DNA from: an uncultured Pelagibacteraceae bacterium
GTDB lineage: Bacteria > Pseudomonadota > Alphaproteobacteria > Pelagibacterales > Pelagibacteraceae
Assembly: GCA_902614905.1 (NCBI GenBank)
Contig: CACMMN010000002.1
Location: forward strand, 96,879 to 160,878
DNA length: 64,000 bases
Reading direction: 5' to 3'
The translations under genes and the position numbers were made by a program. The notes under the pieces were generated by a model. That model saw only the letters and a list, made by a program, of their open reading frames with translations. It was not told the DNA's origin and searched no databases. Below are positions 42,794 through 51,735 of the stretch, piece by piece; within the stretch, counting starts at the first letter, position 1, and each line of letters starts with the position of its first letter.

Positions 42794-44308
42794 ATGAACG
42801 TCCAGCATTTAAAAAGTAAATTTGAAGAGTTGAAAAAAAAATTTTTGGGAGGAAAATATGATGAAGTTATAGAGGAATGCAATCTAGTTTTAAAAAAAAA
42901 TAAAATTGATGTTTTTTATAATTTATTATGTCTCTCTTATAATAACAAAAATAATATCACAAAAGCTATAAGTGTGATGGAATTAGCTTTAAAAGATAGT
43001 CCAAATAATATTGATTTTTTAAATAATTTAGGAATGTTTTATTCAAATATTTATCAATACAAAAAAGCTGAAGACTACTACAAGAAAGGACTTAAAATTG
43101 ATAATGATAATTTAAGTTTGTTAAATAATTTGGCGAATTTAAAAAAAAATTTAGATCAAAACGAAGACGCAATATCTATTTATGAAAAAATTTTATTAAA
43201 GAAACCTAAGGAACTTGCGATAATGTATAACTTAGCAGGTCTTCACAACAGCTTAGGTAACTTTGAAAAATCTAAGAAATTATATTTTAAAATGTTAGAG
43301 CTTAAGCCTAATTTTACAGAAGCAGATAGGATGATTTCCCAAATGGAAAAGTATAATTCTGAAAATGAGCACTTTTCTAGCTTAAGGCAAAAATTGTCGA
43401 CCATGAAACTTGATAATAATTCATTATTGCACCTACATTTTGCTCTTGGAAAAGCATATGGTGACCAAAATAAATATTCAGAGTCTTTTGAAAATTACAA
43501 GAAAGCAAATGACTTGTCAAAAAAAATTAGTAATTATAATTTTGAGGAGGATAAAAAAAAATTTAATTCAATTAAAATTAAGTTTAAGTCTTTAGATAAT
43601 TCTAAATTAAATTTAAAAAATAGAAAATTTATTTTTATCATAGGTATGCCAAGATCAGGGACATCTTTAACTGAACAAATTTTGTCATCTCATGAAAATG
43701 TATTTGGTGGTGGTGAGTTACCCTATATACAAAAAATTTATAACGATTATTTCAGATTTAATCAAAATTTAAGTGAAAATGATTTATTAAATTGTAGAAA
43801 TGATTACTTGGACTATATATCTAATGCTGATAACTCTGAAAAATTTTTTACAGACAAAGCACCACTTAATTTTTTTTATATAGGTTTTATCATAAAGTTC
43901 TTACCAAATTCAAAATTTATAAATATTATTAGAAGTCCTATAGATAATTGTTGGTCAATATATAAAAACTATTTTCCTACAAAAATAAGCTTTGGGAATG
44001 ATTTAAAAGATTTGTCTAACTATTATAAATCTTATAAAGATTTGATGTTTTTTTGGAAAAATCTTTTTCCTAACGATATATATGATCTAAAATATGAAGA
44101 TCTGGTTAACGATACTAAAAATGAGGTAAAAAAATTATTAGAATTTTGTTCTTTAGAATGGGATGACAACTGTTTGCAACACCACAAAAATAAAAGGGTG
44201 ATTAAAACAATCAGCTTTAATCAAGCAAGAAAACCAATATATAATACATCTCTTAAATCATACAACGGGTATGAAACTTATTTAACTGAGCTAAAAGATT
44301 TGAGTTAA
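42794..44308 (+). CDS. TPR-repeat sulfotransferase-like protein
   Basis: A 504-residue two-part protein. Residues about 5-205 are tetratricopeptide repeats (for example NNLGMFYSNIYQYKKAEDYY and NNLANLKKNLDQNEDAISIY). Residues about 275-504 form a sulfotransferase domain: the PAPS 5'-phosphate loop GMPRSGTSLTEQIL at about 284-297, FTDKAPLNFFYIGFI and the 3'-phosphate loop INIIRSPIDNCWSIY. It would move sulfate from PAPS to an unknown acceptor, possibly a protein tyrosine or glycan held by the TPRs. It starts directly after the NlpC/P60 stop (TAAATG). Confidence 0.88.
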   Translation: MNVQHLKSKFEELKKKFLGGKYDEVIEECNLVLKKNKIDVFYNLLCLSYNNKNNITKAISVMELALKDSPNNIDFLNNLGMFYSNIYQYKKAEDYYKKGLKIDNDNLSLLNNLANLKKNLDQNEDAISIYEKILLKKPKELAIMYNLAGLHNSLGNFEKSKKLYFKMLELKPNFTEADRMISQMEKYNSENEHFSSLRQKLSTMKLDNNSLLHLHFALGKAYGDQNKYSESFENYKKANDLSKKISNYNFEEDKKKFNSIKIKFKSLDNSKLNLKNRKFIFIIGMPRSGTSLTEQILSSHENVFGGGELPYIQKIYNDYFRFNQNLSENDLLNCRNDYLDYISNADNSEKFFTDKAPLNFFYIGFIIKFLPNSKFINIIRSPIDNCWSIYKNYFPTKISFGNDLKDLSNYYKSYKDLMFFWKNLFPNDIYDLKYEDLVNDTKNEVKKLLEFCSLEWDDNCLQHHKNKRVIKTISFNQARKPIYNTSLKSYNGYETYLTELKDLS

Positions 44309-45210
44309 AATAAATCTCTACCAAAATTAGGTTTTGACACATCTTGTTTTAAATTAATTATTTGTTTCCGAATTTTTTTTGAATTCTTCAATATCTTTAA
44401 AACATTAGAATTATTTTGATTTTTAATAAGTTTTTTAAATTTTTTTAAATTTCTTATAAAGATATTGATTGAATCAATAATATTATCTTTGTTTTCAAAG
44501 AATATGTCACGCCACATTATTTCATTAGACGCTGCTGTTCTTGAAAAATCTCTTAAACCGCCTGCACTATATTTTATAATACTTTTTTTATTTTTCTTTT
44601 GAAAATCAATAGCAGTTTTTACAAGATTGTATGCAATTAGATGTGGTAAATGACTAGTTATAGAAAAAATTTTATCATGATCAATAGAATTCATAAATAT
44701 TATCTTTGATCCTAGTTTCTTCCAAAATTTTTCTATTTTTTTTTGATTTTTTTTAGATTTATCATTACCTTTCAAAATTATGCACCACTTGTCTTTAAAT
44801 AAATTTTTATCACCAAACTCTGGTCCACTTACTTCTGAACCAGCGATTGGGTGGCTTGGAATAAATATTTTTTTTAATTTTTTATTTTTATTAATTAAAT
44901 TTTCAACATTACGTTTAGTTGAACCTGTGTCTGTTATTAGATTTTTCGAAGAAATGTGTCTTAGCAATTTTTTAATTAAATTGTTATATTGGCTCATATG
45001 TGTTGAAAGCACAATCAAGTCCATATTGGAAACTTTGTGATCTATCTTATTAAGAAATTTAATTTTCTTATCAATTTTTTTTATCAAAGAAATATTTTTT
45101 TTTGATTTTTCAAATACATAAATATTTTTTGAAATTTTTTTACTTAATGAACCTCTTAAGATAGATGAGCCTATCAGGCCACAACCAACGATTAATATAT
45201 TGCTAAACAT
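44305..45210 (-). CDS. tyrA: prephenate/arogenate dehydrogenase
   Basis: A 301-residue NAD(P)-dependent dehydrogenase of tyrosine synthesis. The dinucleotide fold begins ILIVGCGLIGSSILRG, and TDTGSTKRNVENL and FIPSHPIAGSEVSGPEFG include the catalytic His of the HPIAG motif. ITSHLPHLIAYNLV is also conserved. Whether prephenate or arogenate is used is not clear. It is paired with hisC (one base apart), as in many alphaproteobacteria, where the aminotransferase can serve aromatic synthesis too. Confidence 0.92.
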   Translation of the reverse strand: MFSNILIVGCGLIGSSILRGSLSKKISKNIYVFEKSKKNISLIKKIDKKIKFLNKIDHKVSNMDLIVLSTHMSQYNNLIKKLLRHISSKNLITDTGSTKRNVENLINKNKKLKKIFIPSHPIAGSEVSGPEFGDKNLFKDKWCIILKGNDKSKKNQKKIEKFWKKLGSKIIFMNSIDHDKIFSITSHLPHLIAYNLVKTAIDFQKKNKKSIIKYSAGGLRDFSRTAASNEIMWRDIFFENKDNIIDSINIFIRNLKKFKKLIKNQNNSNVLKILKNSKKIRKQIINLKQDVSKPNFGRDLF

Positions 45211-45211
45211 T

Positions 45212-46285
45212 TTAGAATATTGACTTTAGTGTTTTTAGAAAAAAATTGTTTTCTTTGGAATTTCCTATTGTTACTCTTAATTTATTTTTCATACCATATA
45301 CTTCAAGGCTTCTAACAATAATACCTTTTTCTTCAAGTTTTTTTTTGAATTTTAAGGCTGAAATTTTACATTTATCAAAATTTAATAACAAAAAGTTCGC
45401 AGATACTTTATTTGTATTTATATTATTTTTTTCTAACTTGCGTTTAAGTTTCTCTGCCCATTTTTTATTATGTTTAATTGATTTTGATATAAATGTTTTA
45501 TCTTTAAGTGACTCTATAGCTGATAACTCGCCTATTTTTGTAATATTAAATGGTGGTTTAATGTTCATTAACGCTTTTACTATTTGTTTCGACCCGTACC
45601 CCCACCCAACTCTTAAGGATGCTAGTCCATAAATTTTAGAAAATGTCCTCAAAATAAAAACATTATTTTTATTTTTAAATAAGTTTAATCCAGACTTATA
45701 ATCTTTATTTAACATATATTCTTCGTAAGCATCGTCAACAACTAACAGTATATTTGACCTGAGCTTTTTTCTTAAATTTTTTAATTCTAACGCAGACAAA
45801 TAAGTTGCTGTTGGATTATTAGGATTTGCTAAAAAAACAATTTTAGTTTTTCGAGTTACTTTTTTTAATATATTGTCTACTGATACTTTAAAATTTTCTT
45901 CATCGGCATAGACAACTTTGGCCCCAATTATTCCTGAATAAATTCTATACATTAAAAAACTATATTTTGGGACAATTACTTCATCTGATTTTGTCAAAAA
46001 TAGTTGACAAATCATTTGAATTATCTCATCTGAACCTGAGCCACAAATTATCTGGTCGAAATTACATCTAAATTTTTTTGAAATTACCTTACGTAAACTT
46101 TTAGATTTTGAGTCTGGATATTTAGATAACAAATTGATTTTTGATAATTTTTTTTTTACTCTTGGCGAGAAACCTAATGCAGATTCATTTGCAGATAATT
46201 TAATTACCTTTTTTTTGTTTAAAAGCACTGACCTACCAGGTTTGTAACTTTTTACACCGATTTTCCTAAAAATTACTTTTTGCAT
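45212..46285 (-). CDS. hisC: histidinol-phosphate aminotransferase
   Basis: A fold-type I PLP aminotransferase of 357 residues from the chosen ATG (MQKVIFRKIGVKSYKPG). The frame extends 16 codons upstream with a hydrophobic stretch that does not fit the family. VIKLSANESALGFSPR starts the domain. FLANPNNPTATYLS, VVDDAYEEYM and the PLP lysine in RTFSKIYGLASLRVGWG follow. It makes histidinol phosphate from imidazole-acetol phosphate and may transaminate aromatic precursors given its partner tyrA. Confidence 0.92.
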   Translation of the reverse strand: MQKVIFRKIGVKSYKPGRSVLLNKKKVIKLSANESALGFSPRVKKKLSKINLLSKYPDSKSKSLRKVISKKFRCNFDQIICGSGSDEIIQMICQLFLTKSDEVIVPKYSFLMYRIYSGIIGAKVVYADEENFKVSVDNILKKVTRKTKIVFLANPNNPTATYLSALELKNLRKKLRSNILLVVDDAYEEYMLNKDYKSGLNLFKNKNNVFILRTFSKIYGLASLRVGWGYGSKQIVKALMNIKPPFNITKIGELSAIESLKDKTFISKSIKHNKKWAEKLKRKLEKNNINTNKVSANFLLLNFDKCKISALKFKKKLEEKGIIVRSLEVYGMKNKLRVTIGNSKENNFFLKTLKSIF

Positions 46286-46346
46286 AATGATATATATAAA
46301 TAATAATAAAATAATTGAAATAAAATTAAACAACGATCAGTTGTAA

Positions 46347-46373
46347 TTGACATAATTGATAACTTACTATAGA
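46347..46373 (+). promoter_or_regulatory. promoter of the metX operon
   Basis: TTGACA (46347-46352) and TATAGA (46368-46373) are 15 bases apart. The spacing is short, but a start about 7 bases later falls at 46380, exactly the first base of the SAM-II aptamer, which supports it. Confidence 0.5.
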
Positions 46374-46379
46374 AGATCT

Positions 46380-46431
46380 TTGCGCTGATTTAACTGAATT
46401 GCGAGCGCTTTAAAAAAACCGCTAAATAAGT
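46380..46431 (+). promoter_or_regulatory. SAM-II riboswitch
   Basis: The sequence matches the known SAM-II (metA) aptamer nearly base for base. GCGCTGATTTAAC is followed by ATTGC and the closing AGCGC, which pairs with GCGCT to form P1, and then, after an A-rich linker, by CGCTAAA, the conserved pseudoknot strand. It lies 29 bases before the metX start. In this class SAM binding hides the ribosome site, so metX and metW would be turned off when SAM is plentiful. Confidence 0.9.
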
Positions 46432-46460
46432 TTTTTTCCTCACAATTCACATTAGATAAT

Positions 46461-47576
46461 ATGAACGAATTTGAAGATATAAAAAAAATAATTATTAAAA
46501 AACCACTAAAATTAGATTGCGGGGTTACTATTGTAGATTATCCTCTTGCTTATGAAACTTATGGAGAGCTCAATCAAGATAAAGATAATGCTATAATGGT
46601 GTTTCACGCACTCACTGGAGATCAGTTTGCGTCAGGTAAAAATCCAGTAACTAATAAGGATGGATGGTGGTCATATGTGATTGGTCCAAATAAAGCACTT
46701 GATACAAATAAATATTTTATAATATGTGCAAATGTTATTGGTGGCTGTATGGGATCATATGGTCCTAGCTCTATTGATAAAAAAACTGGAAAAAAAATTG
46801 GTATTAACTTTCCGGTTATAACAATAAACGATATGGTTAATGCACAATTTAATTTACTTGATCATTTTAATATAGATAAATTATTTTGTGTCACTGGTGG
46901 ATCTATGGGTGGAATGCAAGTTTTACAGTTCATTGCTAACTACCCAAATAAGTCAAAAATAGCTATTCCTATAGCATGCTCTGCTAGTCACTCAGCCCAA
47001 AATATTGCTTTTAATGAGTTAGGAAGGCAAGCAATAATGGCAGATGAAAACTGGAAAAATGGTAATTATGAGTTAGAAAATAAATCTCCGGCTAAAGGAT
47101 TGTCTGTTGCAAGAATGGCAGCCCACATAACATATTTATCAAAAAAAGGTCTTCAGGAAAAATTTGGTAGAAAGCTTCAAGAGCGAGACAAAATCAAATT
47201 TGGTTTTGATGCTGATTTTCAAATTGAAAGTTATCTTAGATACCAGGGATCAATATTTGTTGATCGTTTCGATGCAAATAGCTATCTTTATATAACAAGA
47301 GCTATGGATTATTTTGATCTTAGCAAAAATTCTAAAAGTGATCTTTCAGAAGTATTTAAAAATACAAGAACCAAATTTTTTATCATTTCATTCACCTCTG
47401 ACTGGCTATATCCAACAGCTGAAAATAGAGAAATAGTAATTGCCTTAAATGCGATAAATGCAGATGTAGGATTTTTAGAGGTAAAATCTGATAAAGGCCA
47501 TGACTCTTTTTTATTAGATGTTCCTGATTTTCTAAATGCATTAAAAAATTTTGTTGATAACTCATATAAAAAATAA
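46461..47576 (+). CDS. metX: homoserine O-acetyl/succinyltransferase MetX
   Basis: A 371-residue alpha/beta hydrolase-fold enzyme that acylates homoserine in methionine synthesis. The nucleophile is the Ser in VTGGSMGGMQVLQF, the acid the Asp of FTSDWLYP and the base the His of KGHDSFLLD. NVIGGCMGSYGPSS is a MetX-family mark. Acetyl versus succinyl preference cannot be seen. Control by the SAM-II riboswitch just upstream and the downstream metW make the role firm. Confidence 0.96.
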   Translation: MNEFEDIKKIIIKKPLKLDCGVTIVDYPLAYETYGELNQDKDNAIMVFHALTGDQFASGKNPVTNKDGWWSYVIGPNKALDTNKYFIICANVIGGCMGSYGPSSIDKKTGKKIGINFPVITINDMVNAQFNLLDHFNIDKLFCVTGGSMGGMQVLQFIANYPNKSKIAIPIACSASHSAQNIAFNELGRQAIMADENWKNGNYELENKSPAKGLSVARMAAHITYLSKKGLQEKFGRKLQERDKIKFGFDADFQIESYLRYQGSIFVDRFDANSYLYITRAMDYFDLSKNSKSDLSEVFKNTRTKFFIISFTSDWLYPTAENREIVIALNAINADVGFLEVKSDKGHDSFLLDVPDFLNALKNFVDNSYKK

Positions 47577-47578
47577 TT

Positions 47579-48175
47579 ATGAAAGAAGAATTTAAAATCA
47601 TTGCAAACTCTATTCAAAGAGAAAAATCAATTTTAGATGTTGGTTGCGGAGATGGCGAACTGATGAAATTTATTTATGAAAATATATCTAAAAAAATTAG
47701 AGGTCTAGAGATATCTAAAGATAACGTTCAAAAATGTATTCGGAAGGGACTCACCGTAATTGAGGGTAATGCTGAGATGGATTTACAACAATTTCCTAGC
47801 AATAGTTTTGATTACGTTATTTTAAGCCAAACCTTGCAAGCTTTTTTAAATCCCGAAAAAGTAATAAGTGATTTATTAAGAATAGGAAAGACATCAATTG
47901 TAACAATACCAAATTTTGGTTTTTGGAAAGTGAGATTTAACTTGTTATTTAAAGGTACAATGCCTGTTACTAAGACGCTACCAAATGAGTGGTATAATAC
48001 ACCCAATCTCCACATGTGCTCAATAAAGGACTTCGTAAACTTTTGTAACGATAGAAAAATAAATTTATTTAAATCTTTAGCTCTTACAAATAATAAAGTA
48101 TCTTCAATTAATAAGTTTAATTTAAATTTTAAAAATTTAACATCTGAACTTGGTATTTTTTTAATAGAAAAATGA
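47579..48175 (+). CDS. metW: methionine biosynthesis protein MetW
   Basis: A 198-residue protein with a methyltransferase-like fold. It has SILDVGCGDGELMKF as the nucleotide-binding motif, QQFPSNSFDYVILSQTLQAF, VTIPNFGFWKVRF and LPNEWYNTPNLHMCS. MetW associates with MetX for homoserine acylation in proteobacteria. The start is two bases after the metX stop, and its end overlaps gloB by four bases. Confidence 0.93.
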   Translation: MKEEFKIIANSIQREKSILDVGCGDGELMKFIYENISKKIRGLEISKDNVQKCIRKGLTVIEGNAEMDLQQFPSNSFDYVILSQTLQAFLNPEKVISDLLRIGKTSIVTIPNFGFWKVRFNLLFKGTMPVTKTLPNEWYNTPNLHMCSIKDFVNFCNDRKINLFKSLALTNNKVSSINKFNLNFKNLTSELGIFLIEK

Positions 48176-48888
48176 TAAAAGTTGAAATTGTAAAATGTTT
48201 AAAAGATAATTTTTCATATATAGTGCATAATAATAATGAGGCATTAGTTATAGACCCAAGCGAATCTGATCCACTTATCAAATCATTAAAAAAATTAAAT
48301 CTGAAATTAAAATATATCTTAAACACACACCATCACTTTGATCATATCGACGGAAATTTAACATTAAAAGAAAAGTACAAGTGTAAAATAATTGGTTTTA
48401 TAGATGATAAAAAAAGAATACCAGGCATAGATATTTGTCTCAAAAACGATGAGATATTTAAAGAAGGTGATTTTCAATTTAAAACTTATCATACTCCAGG
48501 TCACACCTCAGGTCATATTTGCTATCATTTTTTCAATGACAAAATATTGTTTACAGGAGATACTTTATTTTCATTAAGCTGTGGAAGATTATTTGAAGGA
48601 ACATATGAAGATATGTTCAGATCATTATCATTGATTAAAACTTTTGATAAAGAAACTTTAATATATTGCGGGCATGAATATACGTTGAGCAATGCAAAAT
48701 TTTGTATTGAGCATGATCCAGATAATAAAAGTCTAAAAAAAAAAATTGATTTAATTAATAAAAATTTAAAGGCAGGGATACCAACAATTCCATCTATTTT
48801 AAAAGAGGAACTAGAATGCAACATATTTTTAAAGGCAGAAAGTATTGAAGCCTTCTCAAAACTAAGGGATTTAAAGGATAATTTTTAG
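48172..48888 (+). CDS. gloB: hydroxyacylglutathione hydrolase (glyoxalase II)
   Basis: A 238-residue metallo-beta-lactamase-fold enzyme that hydrolyses S-lactoylglutathione. The metal motif is LNTHHHFDHIDGN, later His and Asp ligands lie in HTPGHTSGHI and FTGDTLFSL, and YCGHEYTLSN is diagnostic of glyoxalase II. The C-terminal helical domain is present but short. It contains an 11-base A run (48735-48745). It is co-directional with metX-metW through an ATGA overlap. Confidence 0.93.
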   Translation: MIKVEIVKCLKDNFSYIVHNNNEALVIDPSESDPLIKSLKKLNLKLKYILNTHHHFDHIDGNLTLKEKYKCKIIGFIDDKKRIPGIDICLKNDEIFKEGDFQFKTYHTPGHTSGHICYHFFNDKILFTGDTLFSLSCGRLFEGTYEDMFRSLSLIKTFDKETLIYCGHEYTLSNAKFCIEHDPDNKSLKKKIDLINKNLKAGIPTIPSILKEELECNIFLKAESIEAFSKLRDLKDNF

Positions 48889-48898
48889 CTTATTAATC

Positions 48899-48926
48899 TT
48901 GACTATAAAAAAGCTAATTATATATT
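48899..48926 (+). promoter_or_regulatory. sigma-70 promoter of rplU-rpmA
   Basis: TTGACT (48899-48904) and TATATT (48921-48926) are 16 bases apart, in the 62-base gap before rplU. A start near 48933 leaves about 18 bases of leader holding AAGGAT, a ribosome site 8 bases before the ATG. Confidence 0.6.
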
Positions 48927-48950
48927 GCATTTAATTTTTAAGGATAAAAC

Positions 48951-49349
48951 ATGTCTTTTGCGATAATACAAACTGGTGGAAAACAATATAAAGTTAAAGC
49001 TGGAGAAATAATTAAAATAGAAAAATTTGGAGATCAAAAACCTAATTCTATAATTGAATTTAAAGAAATACTTGCCTACGGAGATGATAAAAATGTTGAG
49101 GTGGGTTTACCTACTGTTCAAGGTGCGAAAGTAGAGGCCGAATTTTTAAAAAATTCTAAAAATAGAACAGTTCTAATATTTAAAAAAAGACGAAGAAAAA
49201 ATTCTAGAAGAAAAAATGGTCACAGACAGCAATACTCATTAATTAGAGTCAATAAGATAATGTCAAAAGATGGTAAAGTATTGTCTGAGGCTGAAAAAAT
49301 TAGTAAAGTAAAAAAAGAAAAAAAGACTGAAATTAAAAAAGATAAGTAA
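48951..49349 (+). CDS. rplU: 50S ribosomal protein L21
   Basis: A 132-residue L21 with the core MSFAIIQTGGKQYKVKAGEI and RRRKNSRRKNGHRQQYSLIR. The last 25 or so residues, ending KKEKKTEIKKDK, are a highly charged tail beyond the E. coli length of 103. It is followed after 21 bases by rpmA, the standard L21-L27-Obg order. Confidence 0.97.
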   Translation: MSFAIIQTGGKQYKVKAGEIIKIEKFGDQKPNSIIEFKEILAYGDDKNVEVGLPTVQGAKVEAEFLKNSKNRTVLIFKKRRRKNSRRKNGHRQQYSLIRVNKIMSKDGKVLSEAEKISKVKKEKKTEIKKDK

Positions 49350-49370
49350 AATAAATTATAAAGATAAATT

Positions 49371-49625
49371 ATGGCAACAAAAAAAGCAGGTGGATCCTCT
49401 CGAAACGGAAGAGATAGTGCTGGTAGAAGATTAGGTGTAAAAAAATACGGTGGCCAATTCGTCGTACCTGGCAATATAATAGTTAGGCAAAGAGGAACTA
49501 AAATTTTTCCAGGCCAAAACGTTGGTATGGGCAAAGATCATTCTATTTTCTCGGTTGTTAAGGGTAAGGTTGTTTTTAAAAAAAGTAAGTCAGATAGAAC
49601 TTACGTTTCAGTAAAACCCAATTAA
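49371..49625 (+). CDS. rpmA: 50S ribosomal protein L27
   Basis: An 84-residue basic protein starting [20 protein letters not shown], with [20 protein letters not shown], the L27 fingerprint. The N-terminus begins directly with the functional sequence, so no Firmicutes-type cleaved leader is needed. A small hairpin lies between it and obgE. Confidence 0.98.
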   Translation: MATKKAGGSSRNGRDSAGRRLGVKKYGGQFVVPGNIIVRQRGTKIFPGQNVGMGKDHSIFSVVKGKVVFKKSKSDRTYVSVKPN

Positions 49626-49629
49626 ATTC

Positions 49630-49653
49630 ATACAACATAAACAAAAGTTGTAT
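49630..49653 (+). other. inverted repeat directly before obgE start
   Basis: ATACAAC (49630-49636) and GTTGTAT (49647-49653) pair perfectly over seven bases around a 10-base loop, ending one base before the obgE ATG. There is no T run, so it is a poor terminator. It would instead cover the translation start of obgE. Confidence 0.5.
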
Positions 49654-49654
49654 T

Positions 49655-50638
49655 ATGAAATTCCTAGATCAAGTAAAGATATTTGTTAAAGCTGGTAACG
49701 GTGGCTCAGGATCACCAAGCTTTAGACGTGAAAAATTTATAGAGTTCGGAGGTCCAGATGGAGGTGACGGAGGTAAGGGTGGCTCTGTGGTATTAAAATC
49801 AGAGAGAAATTTAAATACTTTAATCGATTATAGATATCAACAACATTTCAAAGCCAAAAGGGGTGGTGATGGTAAAGGAAAAAATCAAACAGGGAGAGGT
49901 GGAAAAGATTTATTCTTATCTGTACCAATAGGGACACAAATTTTTGAAGAAGATAACAAAACTTTACTTTTTGATTTTAAAAAAGAAAAAGATGAGTTTA
50001 TTGTTGCTCTAGGAGGTCGAGGTGGTTTTGGAAATACCAGGTTTAAATCATCTACAAATAGAGCTCCAAGGAAATTTACAAAAGGTACAAAAGGTGAGGA
50101 ATTTTGGATTTGGTTACAACTTAAAACGATTGCTGATATTGGAATAATAGGTTTACCAAATGCAGGTAAATCAAGTTTACTTGCTTCAATAACCTCTGCA
50201 AATCCCAAAATTGCTAATTATAAGTTTACAACTATAAATCCTAATCTAGGTGTTGCAATTTATGATAATAAAGAGATTACATTAGCAGACATACCGGGAT
50301 TAATCGAAGGTGCACACACTGGCGTCGGTTTAGGTATAAAGTTTTTAAAACATGTAGAAAGATGTAAAACACTATTACACTTAATTGATGTTTCTGAGGA
50401 AGATTTGGTTAATTCTTATAAACAGATTAGAAAAGAATTAGGTGAGTATAGTAAGGAACTATTAAAAAAAAAAGAAATTATAGTGTTAAATAAAGTCGAT
50501 TTATTATCACAAAAAGAGCTCAAAAATAAAAAGATGAAGTTTGAGGAAAAATTAAATAAAAAAGTTATTCAATTATCTACTTTTAACAAAAAATTAATAT
50601 CAAATTTAAAAATAAAGTTGCTTAAAAATGTATCTTGA
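49655..50638 (+). CDS. obgE: Obg-family GTPase CgtA
   Basis: A 327-residue essential GTPase of ribosome assembly and stress response. The glycine-rich Obg domain (about residues 1-158) has FVKAGNGGSGSPSFRREKF and GPDGGDGGKGGSVVL. The G domain contains G1 GLPNAGKSSLLA, G3 DIPGLIEGAHTGVGLG and G4 NKVD. It lacks the extra C-terminal domain of longer homologues. Its stop overlaps the proB start by 11 bases. Confidence 0.96.
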   Translation: MKFLDQVKIFVKAGNGGSGSPSFRREKFIEFGGPDGGDGGKGGSVVLKSERNLNTLIDYRYQQHFKAKRGGDGKGKNQTGRGGKDLFLSVPIGTQIFEEDNKTLLFDFKKEKDEFIVALGGRGGFGNTRFKSSTNRAPRKFTKGTKGEEFWIWLQLKTIADIGIIGLPNAGKSSLLASITSANPKIANYKFTTINPNLGVAIYDNKEITLADIPGLIEGAHTGVGLGIKFLKHVERCKTLLHLIDVSEEDLVNSYKQIRKELGEYSKELLKKKEIIVLNKVDLLSQKELKNKKMKFEEKLNKKVIQLSTFNKKLISNLKIKLLKNVS

Positions 50639-51734
50639 AAATTCTAAAACTATTATTGTTAAACTAGGATCGTCGTTAATTATTGATGACAAAAAAATTA
50701 TAAGAAAAAAATGGTTATTGGAGTTTTCAAAAGATATTAAAGCTTTAAGAAAAAAAAATAAGAATATTATTATAGTAAGTTCAGGTGCAATTGCTCTTGG
50801 TTGTAAGAAATTAAATATAGTAAAGAAAAAACTTAAAATAGATCAAAGTCAAGCCGTAGCATCTGTAGGACAAATCGAGTTGATGAATTTATTTAAGGAA
50901 GTTTTCGCTATTCAAAAAATTAATATTTCCCAAATATTGCTTACACTAGAAGATACTGAAATAAGAAGGAGGGCTATAAATGCTAAAAGGACGATTGAAA
51001 ATTTATTTAATCTTAATTTTATACCGATAGTTAATGAAAACGATACTATTGCTACTTCTGAAATAAAATATGGAGATAATGATAGACTGGCCTCAAGAGT
51101 TGCTCAAATTTCTGATGCAGATTGTCTTGTGCTATTATCAGATGTGGATGGACTTTATACAAAAAATCCAAAAATTCATAAGCATGCTAAATTAATAAAT
51201 AAGATTGAAAAAATAGACCAAAATATAATTAAATTAGCTTCTGGGAAAACTAGTGAGTATGGATCAGGTGGTATGAGAACTAAAATTGATGCAGCTAAAA
51301 TATGTGCGCTCTCAGGATGTAAAATGGCAATAGCAAACGGATTAAAAGAAAGACCTTTGAGTAATATTTTAGATAAAAAAATATGTACATGGTTTATTCC
51401 TGAAATTTCTAAATTAGATGCTAGAAAAAAGTGGATTGCCAGTACTTTACACGCAAAAGGATATTTAAAGATTGATGAGGGTGCAGAAAATGCATTACGG
51501 AAAGGTAAGAGTTTGCTGGCCGCAGGTGTAAAGAGAGTTGAAGGTTCATTCAAAAAAGGTGATCAAATAAAAATAATTAGTAAAAATGATAAAGAACTAG
51601 CAATAGGCCTGAGTTCATTTTCATCTGAGGAAATTGACAAAATAAAAGGTCATCAGTCAAATAAAATTGAGGAATTAATAGGTTTCAAAACAAAAACTGA
51701 AGTTGTTCACAAAGATGATATGGTGGAAATCTAG
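50628..51734 (+). CDS. proB: glutamate 5-kinase
   Basis: A 368-residue proline-synthesis enzyme. The amino-acid-kinase domain (about residues 1-255) begins VKLGSSLIID and includes IIIVSSGAIALG, NENDTIATSEIKYGDNDRLA and SGGMRTKIDAAKI. The C-terminal PUA domain (about 275-368) is intact. The ATG lies inside obgE. proA follows one base after its TAG, so the first two proline steps are co-expressed. Confidence 0.96.
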   Translation: MYLENSKTIIVKLGSSLIIDDKKIIRKKWLLEFSKDIKALRKKNKNIIIVSSGAIALGCKKLNIVKKKLKIDQSQAVASVGQIELMNLFKEVFAIQKINISQILLTLEDTEIRRRAINAKRTIENLFNLNFIPIVNENDTIATSEIKYGDNDRLASRVAQISDADCLVLLSDVDGLYTKNPKIHKHAKLINKIEKIDQNIIKLASGKTSEYGSGGMRTKIDAAKICALSGCKMAIANGLKERPLSNILDKKICTWFIPEISKLDARKKWIASTLHAKGYLKIDEGAENALRKGKSLLAAGVKRVEGSFKKGDQIKIISKNDKELAIGLSSFSSEEIDKIKGHQSNKIEELIGFKTKTEVVHKDDMVEI

Positions 51735-51735
51735 A

